NCBI RefSeq assembly: GCF_008831285.2
Contig: NC_045146.1
Coordinates: 4,536,972 to 4,600,971, forward strand
DNA: 64,000 bases
DNA from: Nymphaea colorata
Lineage: Eukaryota; Streptophyta; Magnoliopsida; Nymphaeales; Nymphaeaceae
Reading direction: 5' to 3'
Of this stretch, positions 46,376-56,592 are shown in pieces. A program made the position numbers and the translations under genes. The notes under the pieces are model-generated. The model did not search any database. It saw only the letters and a list, made by a program, of their open reading frames with translations, and was not told the origin of the DNA. Within the stretch, counting starts at the first letter, position 1; each line of letters begins with the position of its first letter.

Positions 46376-48207
46376 AAAGGCAGGTTTTCGTAAGTGGGTA
46401 GGGCCCAAGTTAAAACGATCGGCCTAAACTTATTAGAGGCAAACCAATTAGATTCGATTGAGATTCAAGACTGATATATAACAGTTTTCAAGTATTTTAT
46501 AAGTAGTTGAAAGATTCTTATTATTTTAGCTAATTTTTTATGTACATATGTCTGCTTCTTTAGAAACATCTTTTTACTATTTTTTTGCCGATTGACAACG
46601 GATTGAGCTTAATCAGCTGAAAAATGATATTTCAGCTTCTACCAAAATTTTGAAATTATAATTTATCCTCGTCGTGAAAAATTCTAAGCTCCGATAATTC
46701 GATTCCTGAACGCACTAATTGATTTAGGCGAGTAAGGTTGGAGGTTTGCCATTTTTTGCTGAACCTACTAATTGAGATAAAATAATTCAAATTTCAGAGT
46801 TGCTCTTCTCCAGGTTGATTGGTTCCCCTCTTATATGCGACGAATGTTTTAGTATGGATATTTAATATCTGCTTGTTGTTATATAACCGGCCTCATGTAT
46901 CCAAACCATCTGCGATATGTTCCCAACACAAAGTAGTGGGACTCACCTAACAAGGCACATCATTAACTCATGCTCATAATGGTGACTGACCATCGGCAAA
47001 AGTAAACGACGAAGAATATTAATTTTAAAAAGTTTGATTGGACAGATAATATTTCCTTTTTCTTGCTATGGATGTATCTCAGAACCCCAAAGAATAAAGG
47101 CGTTTGGCCTTTGGGTTTCTGGTGGGTGGTTAACCATATGCTCATCTAAAAATAGAATTAAAAAGCGCTAAATCTTTTGATCCTCGGTATTAAAATGTTT
47201 TACATTTACATCTTCCACCCAAGTTGGATCTATAGAAATTTGTTATTAATAAGCAATCAGATGCACAAATTTTCAAATGAGTTCATGATTTCATGCCACT
47301 TATCTAAACGAGCGTACTTTGCAATTGAAAAATGTGACAACGAAACTCATTTAATTGTCGACTACAAAATCAAGGATTGACTTCTGGTTTCTAATTAATG
47401 GCTCATCGTAACGTGCGGCCAAAAGCTTATGTTCATAATGGGTGGCTCTCTCTCTCTCAATCACATCCCAGGAGGCTTATTCAAGTTTTTTACAAATTTT
47501 AAGGACATAAGGGTTTTTTAAATTATGATGGGATGATTAAATCTTTTGGAAATCCAGGGGGCGCCCCCGAAATAACCTAATGTTATTTGTCCATATTCTC
47601 ATGTGCCAGCAGTTGCTGATTTATAACGTGGTTTCTTTTTATATATCAAGGCTTGAAATTTTAAGCCCAACCTAATAAAACCAGAGCTTTTAACTCATAT
47701 AATGCGGTGAAAGGAAAGAAACTTTTCATCCTAATGCATGCTAACAAAATATAGATTTATAAAACCTACCTGTTTTATTGTAATTATGTTATACATACAG
47801 CACCAATTGACTTAAGTTTAACATATTTTGAGGGGACGAAGAGGAGAAATGGAGGCATATGAGAACCCTTAAAACCTCTTAAATGTACCAGCACTAATGT
47901 CTTGTTTTGGCTCGTAGAATTAACTATGGATGACTTCCCTAATCGACATACCCAAACATGTTGGATCTTCTCCTGCAAGTTCAGCATAGTGAACTGCAGT
48001 TATTTATTTAGTAAGTTTTTAATGAGACCAACCCCTTCCTAGTGGGGATGTAAAGCAGGGATGTAAGCAGATAGAAATTTTAGGGCTGAACATCAGGCCA
48101 GCCCGATAAGATGTCGGGTACGGGCAGTTCCAAAGCTAGCCTCTAACCTTAGCTCAGGCCTGGCTTAATTAGAATAAAAAATATATTTTAATATACAATA
48201 TAATTAA

Positions 48208-48211
<4 letters not shown>
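46376..48211. other. Stretch without recognised gene
   Basis: No coding signature. A perfect 12-bp palindrome GGGGGCGCCCCC sits at about 47559. GGCCAGCCCGA-type words occur at 48090-48160. Confidence 0.25.

Positions 48212-48257
<46 letters not shown>
48212..48257. repeat. (TA)23 microsatellite
   Basis: Uninterrupted TA. Confidence 0.95.
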
Positions 48258-48260
<3 letters not shown>

Positions 48261-48309
48261 AATAAAATAATAATTAAAAAGTCAGGCCTTGTGGCAGGAT
48301 GGTACCTCG

Positions 48310-48660
48310 GCCCCATGCACACCCCTCCATAGGATACATCAAATTATTGATTTGAAATTTATTACTAGGATCTGGTAAATAATTCAGACCTAATTTCGAT
48401 TCAGATTCAGTATGCTGTTTCATAACTGAATTTGCGACATGCGAACTGGTATCCAATTGGTACAATGAAAGATCTGTCCCCATTTAATAGGAATTAAATT
48501 CGGATCGTACGTCAGTCGGTTCGGAATTTGGTTTTAAAAAGATAGGTTCAGAATCTGTGTCCGAATCCTAATCCTATTACATAAATATAATTAAGTATGC
48601 CAATTCTGTAAAAGGTTGGATCCCACCCGAATCCAAACCGTTTAATTATCCGATCCAGGC
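48310..48660. repeat. Degenerate AATCCGAATCC-type repeat
   Basis: Words such as GATTCAGATTC, CGGTTCGGAAT and CGAATCCAAACC. Same texture as the 45-kb block. Confidence 0.5.
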
Positions 48661-50162
48661 AGGAGCTGTTTTGCTTGCCAAGTAGAAGTCATGTCCATAT
48701 TTAATTGGGAAAGTAATCTTCAGGAAGAAAAGACATTTCCTTGTTATATAGCACTTTCATCGGATCAACTTCTTCCACTCTTCAAAATTAATATGCAACA
48801 TTGTAGCGAGATGCTGATGGTTTGAATTTTGCTCAAATATTGAATAGAGCCCGAATTTATGGCAAGTTTCCCGGTGTGAAGGACGGAAAGAAGATTCTGC
48901 TTAATCTACCAGTACATCCTGTCTTGTTCTGATGCCGTTCATTTTTTTTTTATTTTTTAAATTTTAATTTTCCAAATCTTTTTACTCTAAGATCCGGAAT
49001 AAATGGATTATCTGAATTACCAAATAATTCAGAATGACAAACAAAAATATGAAATACTTATGAGCGGAGACTGAATTCACTTTTTACGGCAGAAATGTAA
49101 TTTTTCAATTTTTTTAGGGCGGAATGATCATTTTCGGTTTTTATAGAAGCCAACTTAAAATATTGTATATAACAGGTTTTTGGTTTGTTTCCAAATCTCA
49201 GGGGCGGCTATGGGCCTATAGCCACTGCCGGCGCCCTTTTCAGTTCATATATATATATATATATATATATTAATTACACCATGCAAGTGGCTATGTTATT
49301 TTCAATTGTGAAAAGGAGGAAGCCTTGCGTTTTCATAGAATACGTTTCGATATAAACCATCCAAGAATACGTTTCCACAAGCGAATTGACGTGGAGAGAA
49401 CAAAAGGTCTTCATCATTTTCCTATTCGAAATATTTGTCTTTTGCATAAGGTCGCCCAAGAAATGGAGAGACTCTTCTCGGTAGCTAGTGAAAAGAGAGA
49501 GAGAGATAACTCCAAATATTTTTCCGCAATTCGGAGCGTTGGATACCACATTGTAGGCATGGTCAACAAGGCAATTGCTAGCTGATATTCAGGATGTTCG
49601 TGCCAATTCAAAAGTAATTTACACAGACACATAATAATAATAATAATATATATATATATATATATCATCTAACCATGTTGACGTCCGTCGAATCACAGTT
49701 ACCAAAATACATTGCACCCCGCAGGAAGGATTTAAAGATTCCGTCTCATATGTGAGAGTATACATATATATTAGTAAAAGTAGTTGAAATCGTCTGGGCA
49801 TTCGTCCACGCGGTCTCTAACACATTCAGAGTAAGTTGAAAGAGAATATTATAGTCAGACATGACGTGAACCAGATTTTCTAATTATCCACATTCTTTAC
49901 ACGTAGCAGGAAGAAGGTGATGGGGCTTTGAACTTAATGCAGCGTTATGAAGGCATGATGCACTATAATAAATAATGAGTATTACATTGGATCGGTGAAC
50001 GACAAACTGTGCCACTAAAAGGGGAAGAATTCTTCCCTTACACGTACAACGAAACAAGAAAATAAATTCTTCATGTATCTATACATTTTACACACGCATC
50101 AAATTCTCCACCATTATTCGAGAGGACCAATCTAAAGCGGAAAACGAGAATGAACTATAAAT
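48661..50162. other. Stretch without recognised gene
   Basis: Contains a lone hAT-like end (CAGGGGCGGCTATGGGCC at about 49199), a (TA)n run at 49246-49270 and TAA/TA runs at 49630-49665. No coding domain. The part nearest 50163 would be the 3' flank of the peptide gene. Confidence 0.3.
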
Positions 50163-50268
50163 TCATGAATATGTAGATGACGATATCAGTGAGGAGAACG
50201 AGAGGCCTGATGCGCGAAGCCTTGGGTTCCGGGCGCTAGCTTCAAGTCTACCGGCCGGCCGGCCGGCA

Positions 50269-50525
50269 CTAGTGGCCGACTCCGGGGCTCGGAACCGACT
50301 GCAGGAACCGGTCGTAGAAGGCACTGCCGGCGAGGAGACGGCCTCCGTCAATCGCGTTGTGTCCCTTGCGGCTCGGCCCGGAGGGGGGTAGTCGGATCCC
50401 TTGGGAAGGGATTCGAACGCCATGTCAGCAGTTGGGGTCTCTTCTGGTAACATTCTCGCAGCTTGTAGGCATGGCAGGACGAAGAGGATGAAGAAGAAGA
50501 TGAAGGTAGTACTGGAGCGAGCCAT
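50269..50525 (-). pseudogene. IDA-LIKE/PIP-type secreted peptide precursor with 1-base frameshift
   Basis: The ATG at 50525 (CCCATGGC context) opens MARSSTTFIFFFILFVLPCL then QA, a classic signal peptide, followed by ARMLPEE and MAFESLPKG (residues 35-43). One base later, in another frame, the sequence reads IRLPPSGPSRKGHN, then AIDGGRLLAGSAFYDRFLQ, then SVPSPGVGH and TAG (50269-50271). LPKG followed by PPSGPSRKGHN is the layout of the IDA/IDL peptide core (family: LPKGVPIPPSAPSKRHN), and SGPS...GH plus terminal SPGVGH also fits the PIP/PIPL family. These secreted peptides act on leaf receptor kinases in abscission or immunity. The second frame has a TGA upstream, so it cannot start alone. 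One extra G in the GGG run (CCC at 50398-50400 on plus) would give 85 residues, a normal precursor length. The longer 120-residue reading past the break is Ser/Arg-rich and not family-like. It is either a fresh null allele or an assembly error. Confidence 0.75.
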
Positions 50526-50674
50526 GGGAGACTAGAGAGGGGAAGAGAGGGAGTGGAAGGTTTCTTTCTTGAAGGATGGCGCTGGTAGGGGCCTGAGGGC
50601 GAGGGATGTAGAGAGAGCGAGCGAGAGAGAGAGAGGCGAAGTGGAGATATTGAAGGGTGGCACAGTTTGATGCC

Positions 50675-50682
50675 TTTTTATA
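50675..50682 (-). promoter_or_regulatory. TATA box of the peptide gene
   Basis: The minus strand reads CCTATAAAAAGGC, an excellent TATA element about 150 bases upstream of the ATG. It predicts a start of transcription near 50645 and a leader of about 120 bases that is rich in CT repeats, as in many plant genes. Confidence 0.7.
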
Positions 50683-50699
50683 GGAAAGCTTTGGCATTG

Positions 50700-51636
50700 G
50701 TGTTGAGTGGGAATTGTGTGTTGGGTCTTGGTCACCGCAACCACCTGAAAAACAAGCCTTTGGTTATCTTGGTGCCACACGGGCAAGTGGGCTTGACTTT
50801 CGGGTAATAGCCTTTGCCTCTACTTGCGCACGAGGCAGGAAGGAACGTGGAAGGCGCGAAGGGGGATCAAGAGTCAAAGATTTTGAGTCAAAACAAAGAC
50901 AACTAATTCTGTTGGACCCAGACCGCCTTGAGTCTTGACTGGGCGCAAGTGAGCTAAGCTACCGTCGGTGGCACGGTTTAGTCTACTAGAACTCAACGTT
51001 GTCAACCAAACGTAAGTGTCGGTGCTCTTAGCATCTTAACTTAGCTAATAAGTGGAAGTCTTTTAGGCAAATTGTGTCTAAATTAATACATCAGTTAACA
51101 TTTTGAATTATGATAATAAACTGACCACCTTTAGGGGCATAGTGAATGTTTAATCGTTGCTTTGATTTTCATGCAGTGCTCCTTTCAATTTAAATGGTGG
51201 ATGCATTGCAGTTTAGTTGACGGGCATCTTGAACCAATCACCAACATCAACAGCGGAGAAGACAAAGGTCTTTGGGGTACCTCCAAATTACTTAACCTGA
51301 TGAACTTAGAGCTGTTCAGATTTCACTGGTTTCAGTTGTGAATAAATGACCACAAACTTTTTATTTCAATTAATTACTTCATTTACAAACTCGAGCGTGA
51401 ATAAGTAAGCAGTGAAAAATGAATTCGAGTATTGATAAACGACAACAAATCACGAAACAGTAAAGAGTAGAGTCGAATCCATTAGTATATGAGAATGGAA
51501 GGGAAGGGTCGACAAAGAGATTGAGAGAGAGAAAGAGCAACAATAGGAAACGTGAACGACAAGAAAGGTATTGCCATGCATTTTCTCGTGTTTGAATTGG
51601 TGGATTTGCATGGAAAGTCCAATTTTTCAGGTTGGC

Positions 51637-51640
<4 letters not shown>
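50700..51640. other. Upstream region of the peptide gene; otherwise nothing recognised
   Basis: The first few hundred bases hold the likely promoter. Frames at 50714-50938 have no domain. Confidence 0.3.

Positions 51641-51683
<43 letters not shown>
51641..51683. repeat. (GA)21 microsatellite
   Basis: Uninterrupted GA, in a wider purine-rich stretch. Confidence 0.95.
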
Positions 51684-51686
<3 letters not shown>

Positions 51687-53100
51687 AAGAGGTATCATCT
51701 CATAGTCGGACTCTATTCTTAGAACGTCAAAAAGAGAGGGAGGAGATCAGCCATAATTAATTTTCTAGAGGGAGAAAGAGAGAGAGATGCTGTGTGGGGG
51801 GCAGACCAGAATGCTGGGCCATATGCAAAAACAACAAAACTTGGCGTGTAGGAATTGAGGTGCATGGAAAATTTAGAGGCAACTCAAAGGGGGGGAATTT
51901 TAGTTGAAAATGAAAGTGGAAATTGCCACATGATTTCCCTCCCTTTCATATGCACAAACGCAAGTGGGCCTCTTTCTCTTCCTGTAGGCCATGAAAAAAT
52001 GCATCGAACGAAAGCAAAATATATATTATTCAAGTCTTGTACAAGATTCTTGAATATCCCTTTTTTTCTCATTTTGGGTACTTTTTTATTATAGAATCCA
52101 CATTCTGTCAACTTGAACATTAGAGTTTAGCTGGTTTTTGCCAAAAAGGGTTGCTGTAGGATAAGATGATGCATAAAGGTGAGAATTATTTCCCTTACTA
52201 TCTTTTGAAGTAATATATTTTGAGTTGGCATGCAGTCGTTCTTGGCTGGCAGCTTGTTCTTATCTTTGTTGTACTGCGTTTCGTGTGAACTTGACTCTGC
52301 ACACTTAGCTTATCAAGATCCGATCTGTTCGCAACCCCATGTAATATCGAAAGTGCGCTTGATATATCATCCAACTACGTCAAAAGCTGTGTTCTACGTC
52401 AGACTGCTGAAGTCTATGGCTTCTATCAAAGACACTAATTTCCAGGATCCTCTATGATCTTGGCCTTGTGTATCTTCTTTTTGAAGAGGGGTCCAAAATA
52501 GCATTCATGGCGCATGAAACATTCCACACTGTGACTACTTTACAGTGAGAAAGAAAGAGTTGACTACGGGAGCTCTTCTAAAAAGAGTGGAATGTGACAG
52601 CCAGATTAATCCATCAATGGGCCATGACCATGGTTCGGATCTTGTTAGAACTAAACCCGTTATCCATGTCCAAATTAAGTTAAGGTCGTATCCCAAGTGG
52701 TACGCGGAACCTGAGCTAGACGCTAGCGGTCGTCTTGCAAGTGGAAAAAAAAAAAACGACAACAAATGCAGCCATGAAAGAAAAATTCGTGTCCTCACAG
52801 TCAGGTTTGACATGGTCAAGATTTAGAATGTGATTCCAGATCTAAGTAATGCAGCTCACTAGCGCCGGACCTGGACCTAGGCTTCAAGGGGTAGTGCCAT
52901 GTCGGGAACCTCAAGGCTCGGTTTGTGTTTGGGGTCTTTGAAAAGTCTTCAACCTTTTCAAGAAATGGCCGTGAGAAGTATAGCATAGCTGGTATAGCTC
53001 GCAGGCATGCGGACCGCATGTCATCACTTTAGTAGTATAGGTGTTATTTTCCTACGCCTGATGGAAGGAGGTGCGACACTGAGTCGAATCGTTGAGCTAC
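51684..53100. other. Stretch without recognised gene; SINE-head-like word
   Basis: TAGCATAGCTGGTATAGCTC at 52980 resembles the SINE head at 15437 (TAGCATAGCTGGTTAGAC), followed by a small palindrome CATGCGG-A-CCGCATG. No coding domain seen. Overlapping ORFs on both strands at 52535-52826 lack any family resemblance. Confidence 0.3.
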
Positions 53101-53149
53101 TTATGGGCCTCCAAAAGCTCAAGCAACGTTCTCCGACTTGCGCATGGTT

Positions 53150-53230
53150 ATTTAGGACATAGCTGCTCAGCAGACATAACAGTTCGCTCATATTCAAAGG
53201 AATCGGAGTTCAAATCCCGTGGTTGCCATT
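53150..53230 (+). mobile_element. tRNA-like / SINE-like segment
   Basis: GGAGTTCAAATCCC (53205-53218) is a perfect tRNA B box, preceded at a tRNA-like distance by TAGCTGCTCAGCAG and by TCGCTCATATTCAAAGGAAT, which resembles an anticodon arm. The acceptor and D stems do not pair, so a functional tRNA is unlikely and a SINE head is the better reading. Confidence 0.35.
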
Positions 53231-53363
53231 ACGTTTTGATGTGTTATCTATCTTTTAAGCTGGAAATGGTAGCAAGCGTGGTACCCAAGTTGAAAGATAT
53301 ACAGTAGTTTTATCTTTCAGAAACTAAAGTAACCCCGAAACCTAGGAGATATAAGGGTATGGC

Positions 53364-53547
53364 TAGGGGTCGAGGCAGGGGCCTTGGCATCCGCTCAGAT
53401 TTTTAAAAGTTCAAAAATTTGTACATAAATTAAAATTTTTTTACTTTAACCGATTTAAAAAATTTTAAAAATTGTATTTCAGCCCTTATTAACATTTTGG
53501 AACAAGAGTTCAGCTCGTGCAGCAAAAAATCCCTGGCCCCGTCCCTA
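53364..53547. mobile_element. hAT-like miniature element (184 bp)
   Basis: Starts TAGGGGTCGAGGCAGGGGCC and ends CTGGCCCCGTCCCTA (complement TAGGGACGGGGCCAG). The 8-bp flanks GGTATGGC (53356-53363) and GGCACGGC (53548-53555) differ by two transitions, as expected for an aged hAT target duplication. An uninterrupted copy of the flanking repeat exists at 46345-46365. It is non-coding and AT-rich inside. Confidence 0.65.
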
Positions 53548-53555
53548 GGCACGGC

Positions 53556-54505
53556 CTCAAGGCTTTTATTCTCAAAGTCGTTTCCCCCTAGGTAAACTAT
53601 ATATATTGTGGCATTAGTCCTTTGCCAAGATCTTGATCAATTACTTGGATGCCTCATGACCAAATTAAATAAGATGGCGTTATAGTGGGTGCATTGAGGT
53701 TGGGTGATATAATTAAAACATTTGCCAATTTGCCGAAAGGTAAACCATTCGAACATGCGTATAATACCTCTAAAGTTTCAAGGCCCTGAGCAGATTTATT
53801 TTTAAGTTAAAATACTCATTTTCTGATAAATATATACAGAACAAATTGCATACCGTCTTACAGAAAAGAATGGCCCAACCTCGAGATCTAACTAGGCAAG
53901 ATTTGGAAAGCCACGTACTAGCAAGCTGAGCAGCTGAAGATCATAGAGAGGGCCAGACAAGAAGGCCAACGGGAACAGATAAAATGAAGGGAGCAAAGGC
54001 CAAAGCCCACCAAAACACTTGCACAACCAAAATAACGTAGAACAAAGCAATCACGAGATTGAGCTTTACTCATATGCCTTGAACATATATAAAACAGATT
54101 CTAATTGACCTGAGTGTGTTATCGATACTCAACCATTCACAGAGTGTGACATGAAAGACATGCAGCTGGGAAGCCATCGACAAAAACAGTCTAAATGGGA
54201 ACAACTTCCTACTTAACACTACCCATGTGAATTGTGTTCTTCCTCATACCCCATTTATATAATAATTGTATGAAACTTGATATGCCACCAGCGTTAAGTT
54301 ATCTAGCTACGCATAAAACAGTAAACTTATAGGCCTCAACATCGGCCACTTACGTCTAAATTTCATAGAGACAGAATCCCACATAGTCTTTGTAAATTGG
54401 CAAGAAAAAGGAATATGTTCTATTGACTCTTCATGACAAAACAAAGGACACACTAGTTGGCCAAGTGGTCACCTTTTGTTAGATCCTGTCGCATGTTGGA
54501 AGGTA
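53556..54505. other. Stretch without recognised gene
   Basis: Nothing recognised. Confidence 0.25.
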
Positions 54506-54513
54506 ATTGTTAT

Positions 54514-54710
54514 CAGGGGCGGAGCCAAGGGGGTGCCCACATGGGCCCTGGCCCCTCCTAAAAAGAATTTTTAAAAAAAATCTACATGTAAATCTTAAAA
54601 AAAAAATTACTTGTCCTATATAAAAATTTTGAAAAATGATGTTTTGGCCTACGTCAAAATTTAGAAACTTTAATTCGGTCCCCTATAAAAAATTTATGGC
54701 TCCACCTTGG
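54514..54710. mobile_element. hAT-like miniature element (about 197 bp)
   Basis: Begins CAGGGGCGGAGCCAAGGGGG, the typical end of many plant hAT miniature elements, and ends TGGCTCCACCTTGG. The flanks ATTGTTAT and GTTGTCAT match at six of eight bases. The interior is A/T-rich and non-coding. Confidence 0.65.
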
Positions 54711-54718
54711 TTGTCATA

Positions 54719-55341
54719 AGCTAGCCACAGGAACCACTGAGCCTTGGGATGTGTGTCAGGATCTGGATCCGTGATGAATTATGAAAGTAAGATGTTCGAT
54801 GTTGGATTGATCGTTTAAAACATTTGTCATAGTGTACTAATATGTAATTTCTGGAAGGGGAAGGGGAAGAGTCTTCTAACTAGTGACAACTCAGATTTTG
54901 ATGCATGATTATGATTCATTATGGTACATGTTTTGTTGCTCTACTTATAGACTAATCACCTCAATCTTATGGAAACAATTTGCATTAGATCCCTTAAATT
55001 TTCAATAGTTCATTGCATTAATTTGGATACTCCGATTGAGATATCAATTTTTGAAGCCTTTGTGTGTACATGAGATATGTAGTTTCATGTTTTTTTTTAT
55101 GAAAATATTTTTGACAACGTCAAGAAGCAAGTTGATGTTACTAAAATTGCCTTCTTTGTTCAATTGCTTTCTTCTCTACAAATTAACTGCTAACTTTACA
55201 CGAGTAGTGTGTCTGATCCATTCATAAACCATGGTAGCATATATATAACTATCCATATATGTTTAAGGTGTGATTTCCACATGCAATTGCTGGTTTTGGG
55301 TCTGATGACCAGGTGCTAAGCACTTCAGTTGACAGTTGCAG
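54719..55341. other. Stretch without recognised gene
   Basis: Nothing recognised. Confidence 0.25.
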
Positions 55342-55406
55342 ATTTGCCAGATAAGTTATGGTACGTTAAGATTGGAAAATGCAAAGGGGAAGTAATCAAT
55401 AATTAA
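55342..55406 (+). other. Exon-like segment, unidentified
   Basis: After TTGACAGTTGCAG the frame reads LPDKLWYVKIGKCKGEVINN and a stop. A donor-like GTACGT lies inside. It looks protein-like but is too short to assign. Confidence 0.2.
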
Positions 55407-56520
55407 GCATAACTAAAGGATTCCCTGTTAGTTAGACTTTCTATGAATCTTTTGGTCAATTTAGGTGGCATCAATGTTTATTACATTGTTTCCATTTTTT
55501 CCCAATGCCATGGTTCTGTTACATTTTTAATTCAAAATTAAGGTAATTGTAATCTGTATATGATTCTATAGTTGGTCTCATGGAGGACTGCTATTTTATT
55601 TCACCATCTGAGTCACTGTCATGTGGATATTGCTGCAGCTATGGGAAGATAGTTATTTTAATTTCTTTTAAAATGACAAGGACTAGAATAAAAAGGGACG
55701 TGAAAAAGGAGTGACAAATGGAATATGTGTGACTAGCTAGCAGGTGAAGATTATGAACACCCAATATTCCATAATGCCCACCATTTATTTTGTAGTTCAC
55801 ATACAGGCATTTAACACTTTTGTCATTTACAAATTATAAGCCTTTGGATAAGACTACATACGTGTCCTTCTTGCTTCATTATGCTTGCTCATATCTTTTT
55901 TAACTCTTCCACATCATCTTGACTTATGGATGAGAACCTGCATGCTACGAACCCCCACACTATGAGTAGTGCCTTAGATGTTCACTTGCTGTAACACGTT
56001 CCAAGCTACAGCCAAATGAATGAACTAGTGGTAGAAAATTGCACCTAAAACCCATTTTTGTTCTATTGTAGCCAAAATGTGCAAGTGACTGAAGAACTCC
56101 ATTAAAAGGAAACCCCACGAAAAATCTCTATATGTGAACACAAAGAATCCTAAGAACTCAATGCTAACCAATTAAAATCTTGAAGTGGTATTTTGTTCAT
56201 TTTGCTTTTAACTAATGCACTTTTAAATGGCTTCTATGGACCAGCACAATATTGCTAAAAAGTTGCTTTTTTTTTTGTTTTTTTTGGCAAGTTTGCATTT
56301 TTTTATTCGATTCTACATGCACTTGGCACTGGTGGTTGGTTGGCAGGCTCCTTAGTTCTTCTGTAATAACTATAATTGCAGATAGCTATGGTTATTTGGC
56401 AATATGATATAGCTAAATTCCTTCAATTTCTGTTTACTTTAGTTTTCAACTATAAAGTTTGTAATCTTGTTGATGGTGTTTGTTTTGCATGCTTGCATGA
56501 TATCCTAATCGAGTTTGCAG
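55407..56520. other. Stretch without recognised gene
   Basis: AT-rich. Nothing recognised. Confidence 0.25.
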
Positions 56521-56592
56521 GAGCACGTATCTCTTTGTAACAGAAGTAGAACTCAGGAATTGCCCTTTGAAACACAACAAGATGAAACTTTG
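56521..56592 (+). other. Exon-like segment, unidentified
   Basis: After GAGTTTGCAG, 24 open codons read EHVSLCNRSRTQELPFETQQ then DETL and a stop. No family recognised. Confidence 0.2.

Noticed and set aside
50163-50525. 120-residue uninterrupted reading of the peptide gene
   Set aside because: After residue 43 it is Ser/Arg/Ala-rich without family motifs, while the shifted frame gives the peptide core and a proper C-terminus.
53150-53230. Functional tRNA gene
   Set aside because: The B box is good but the acceptor and D stems do not pair.
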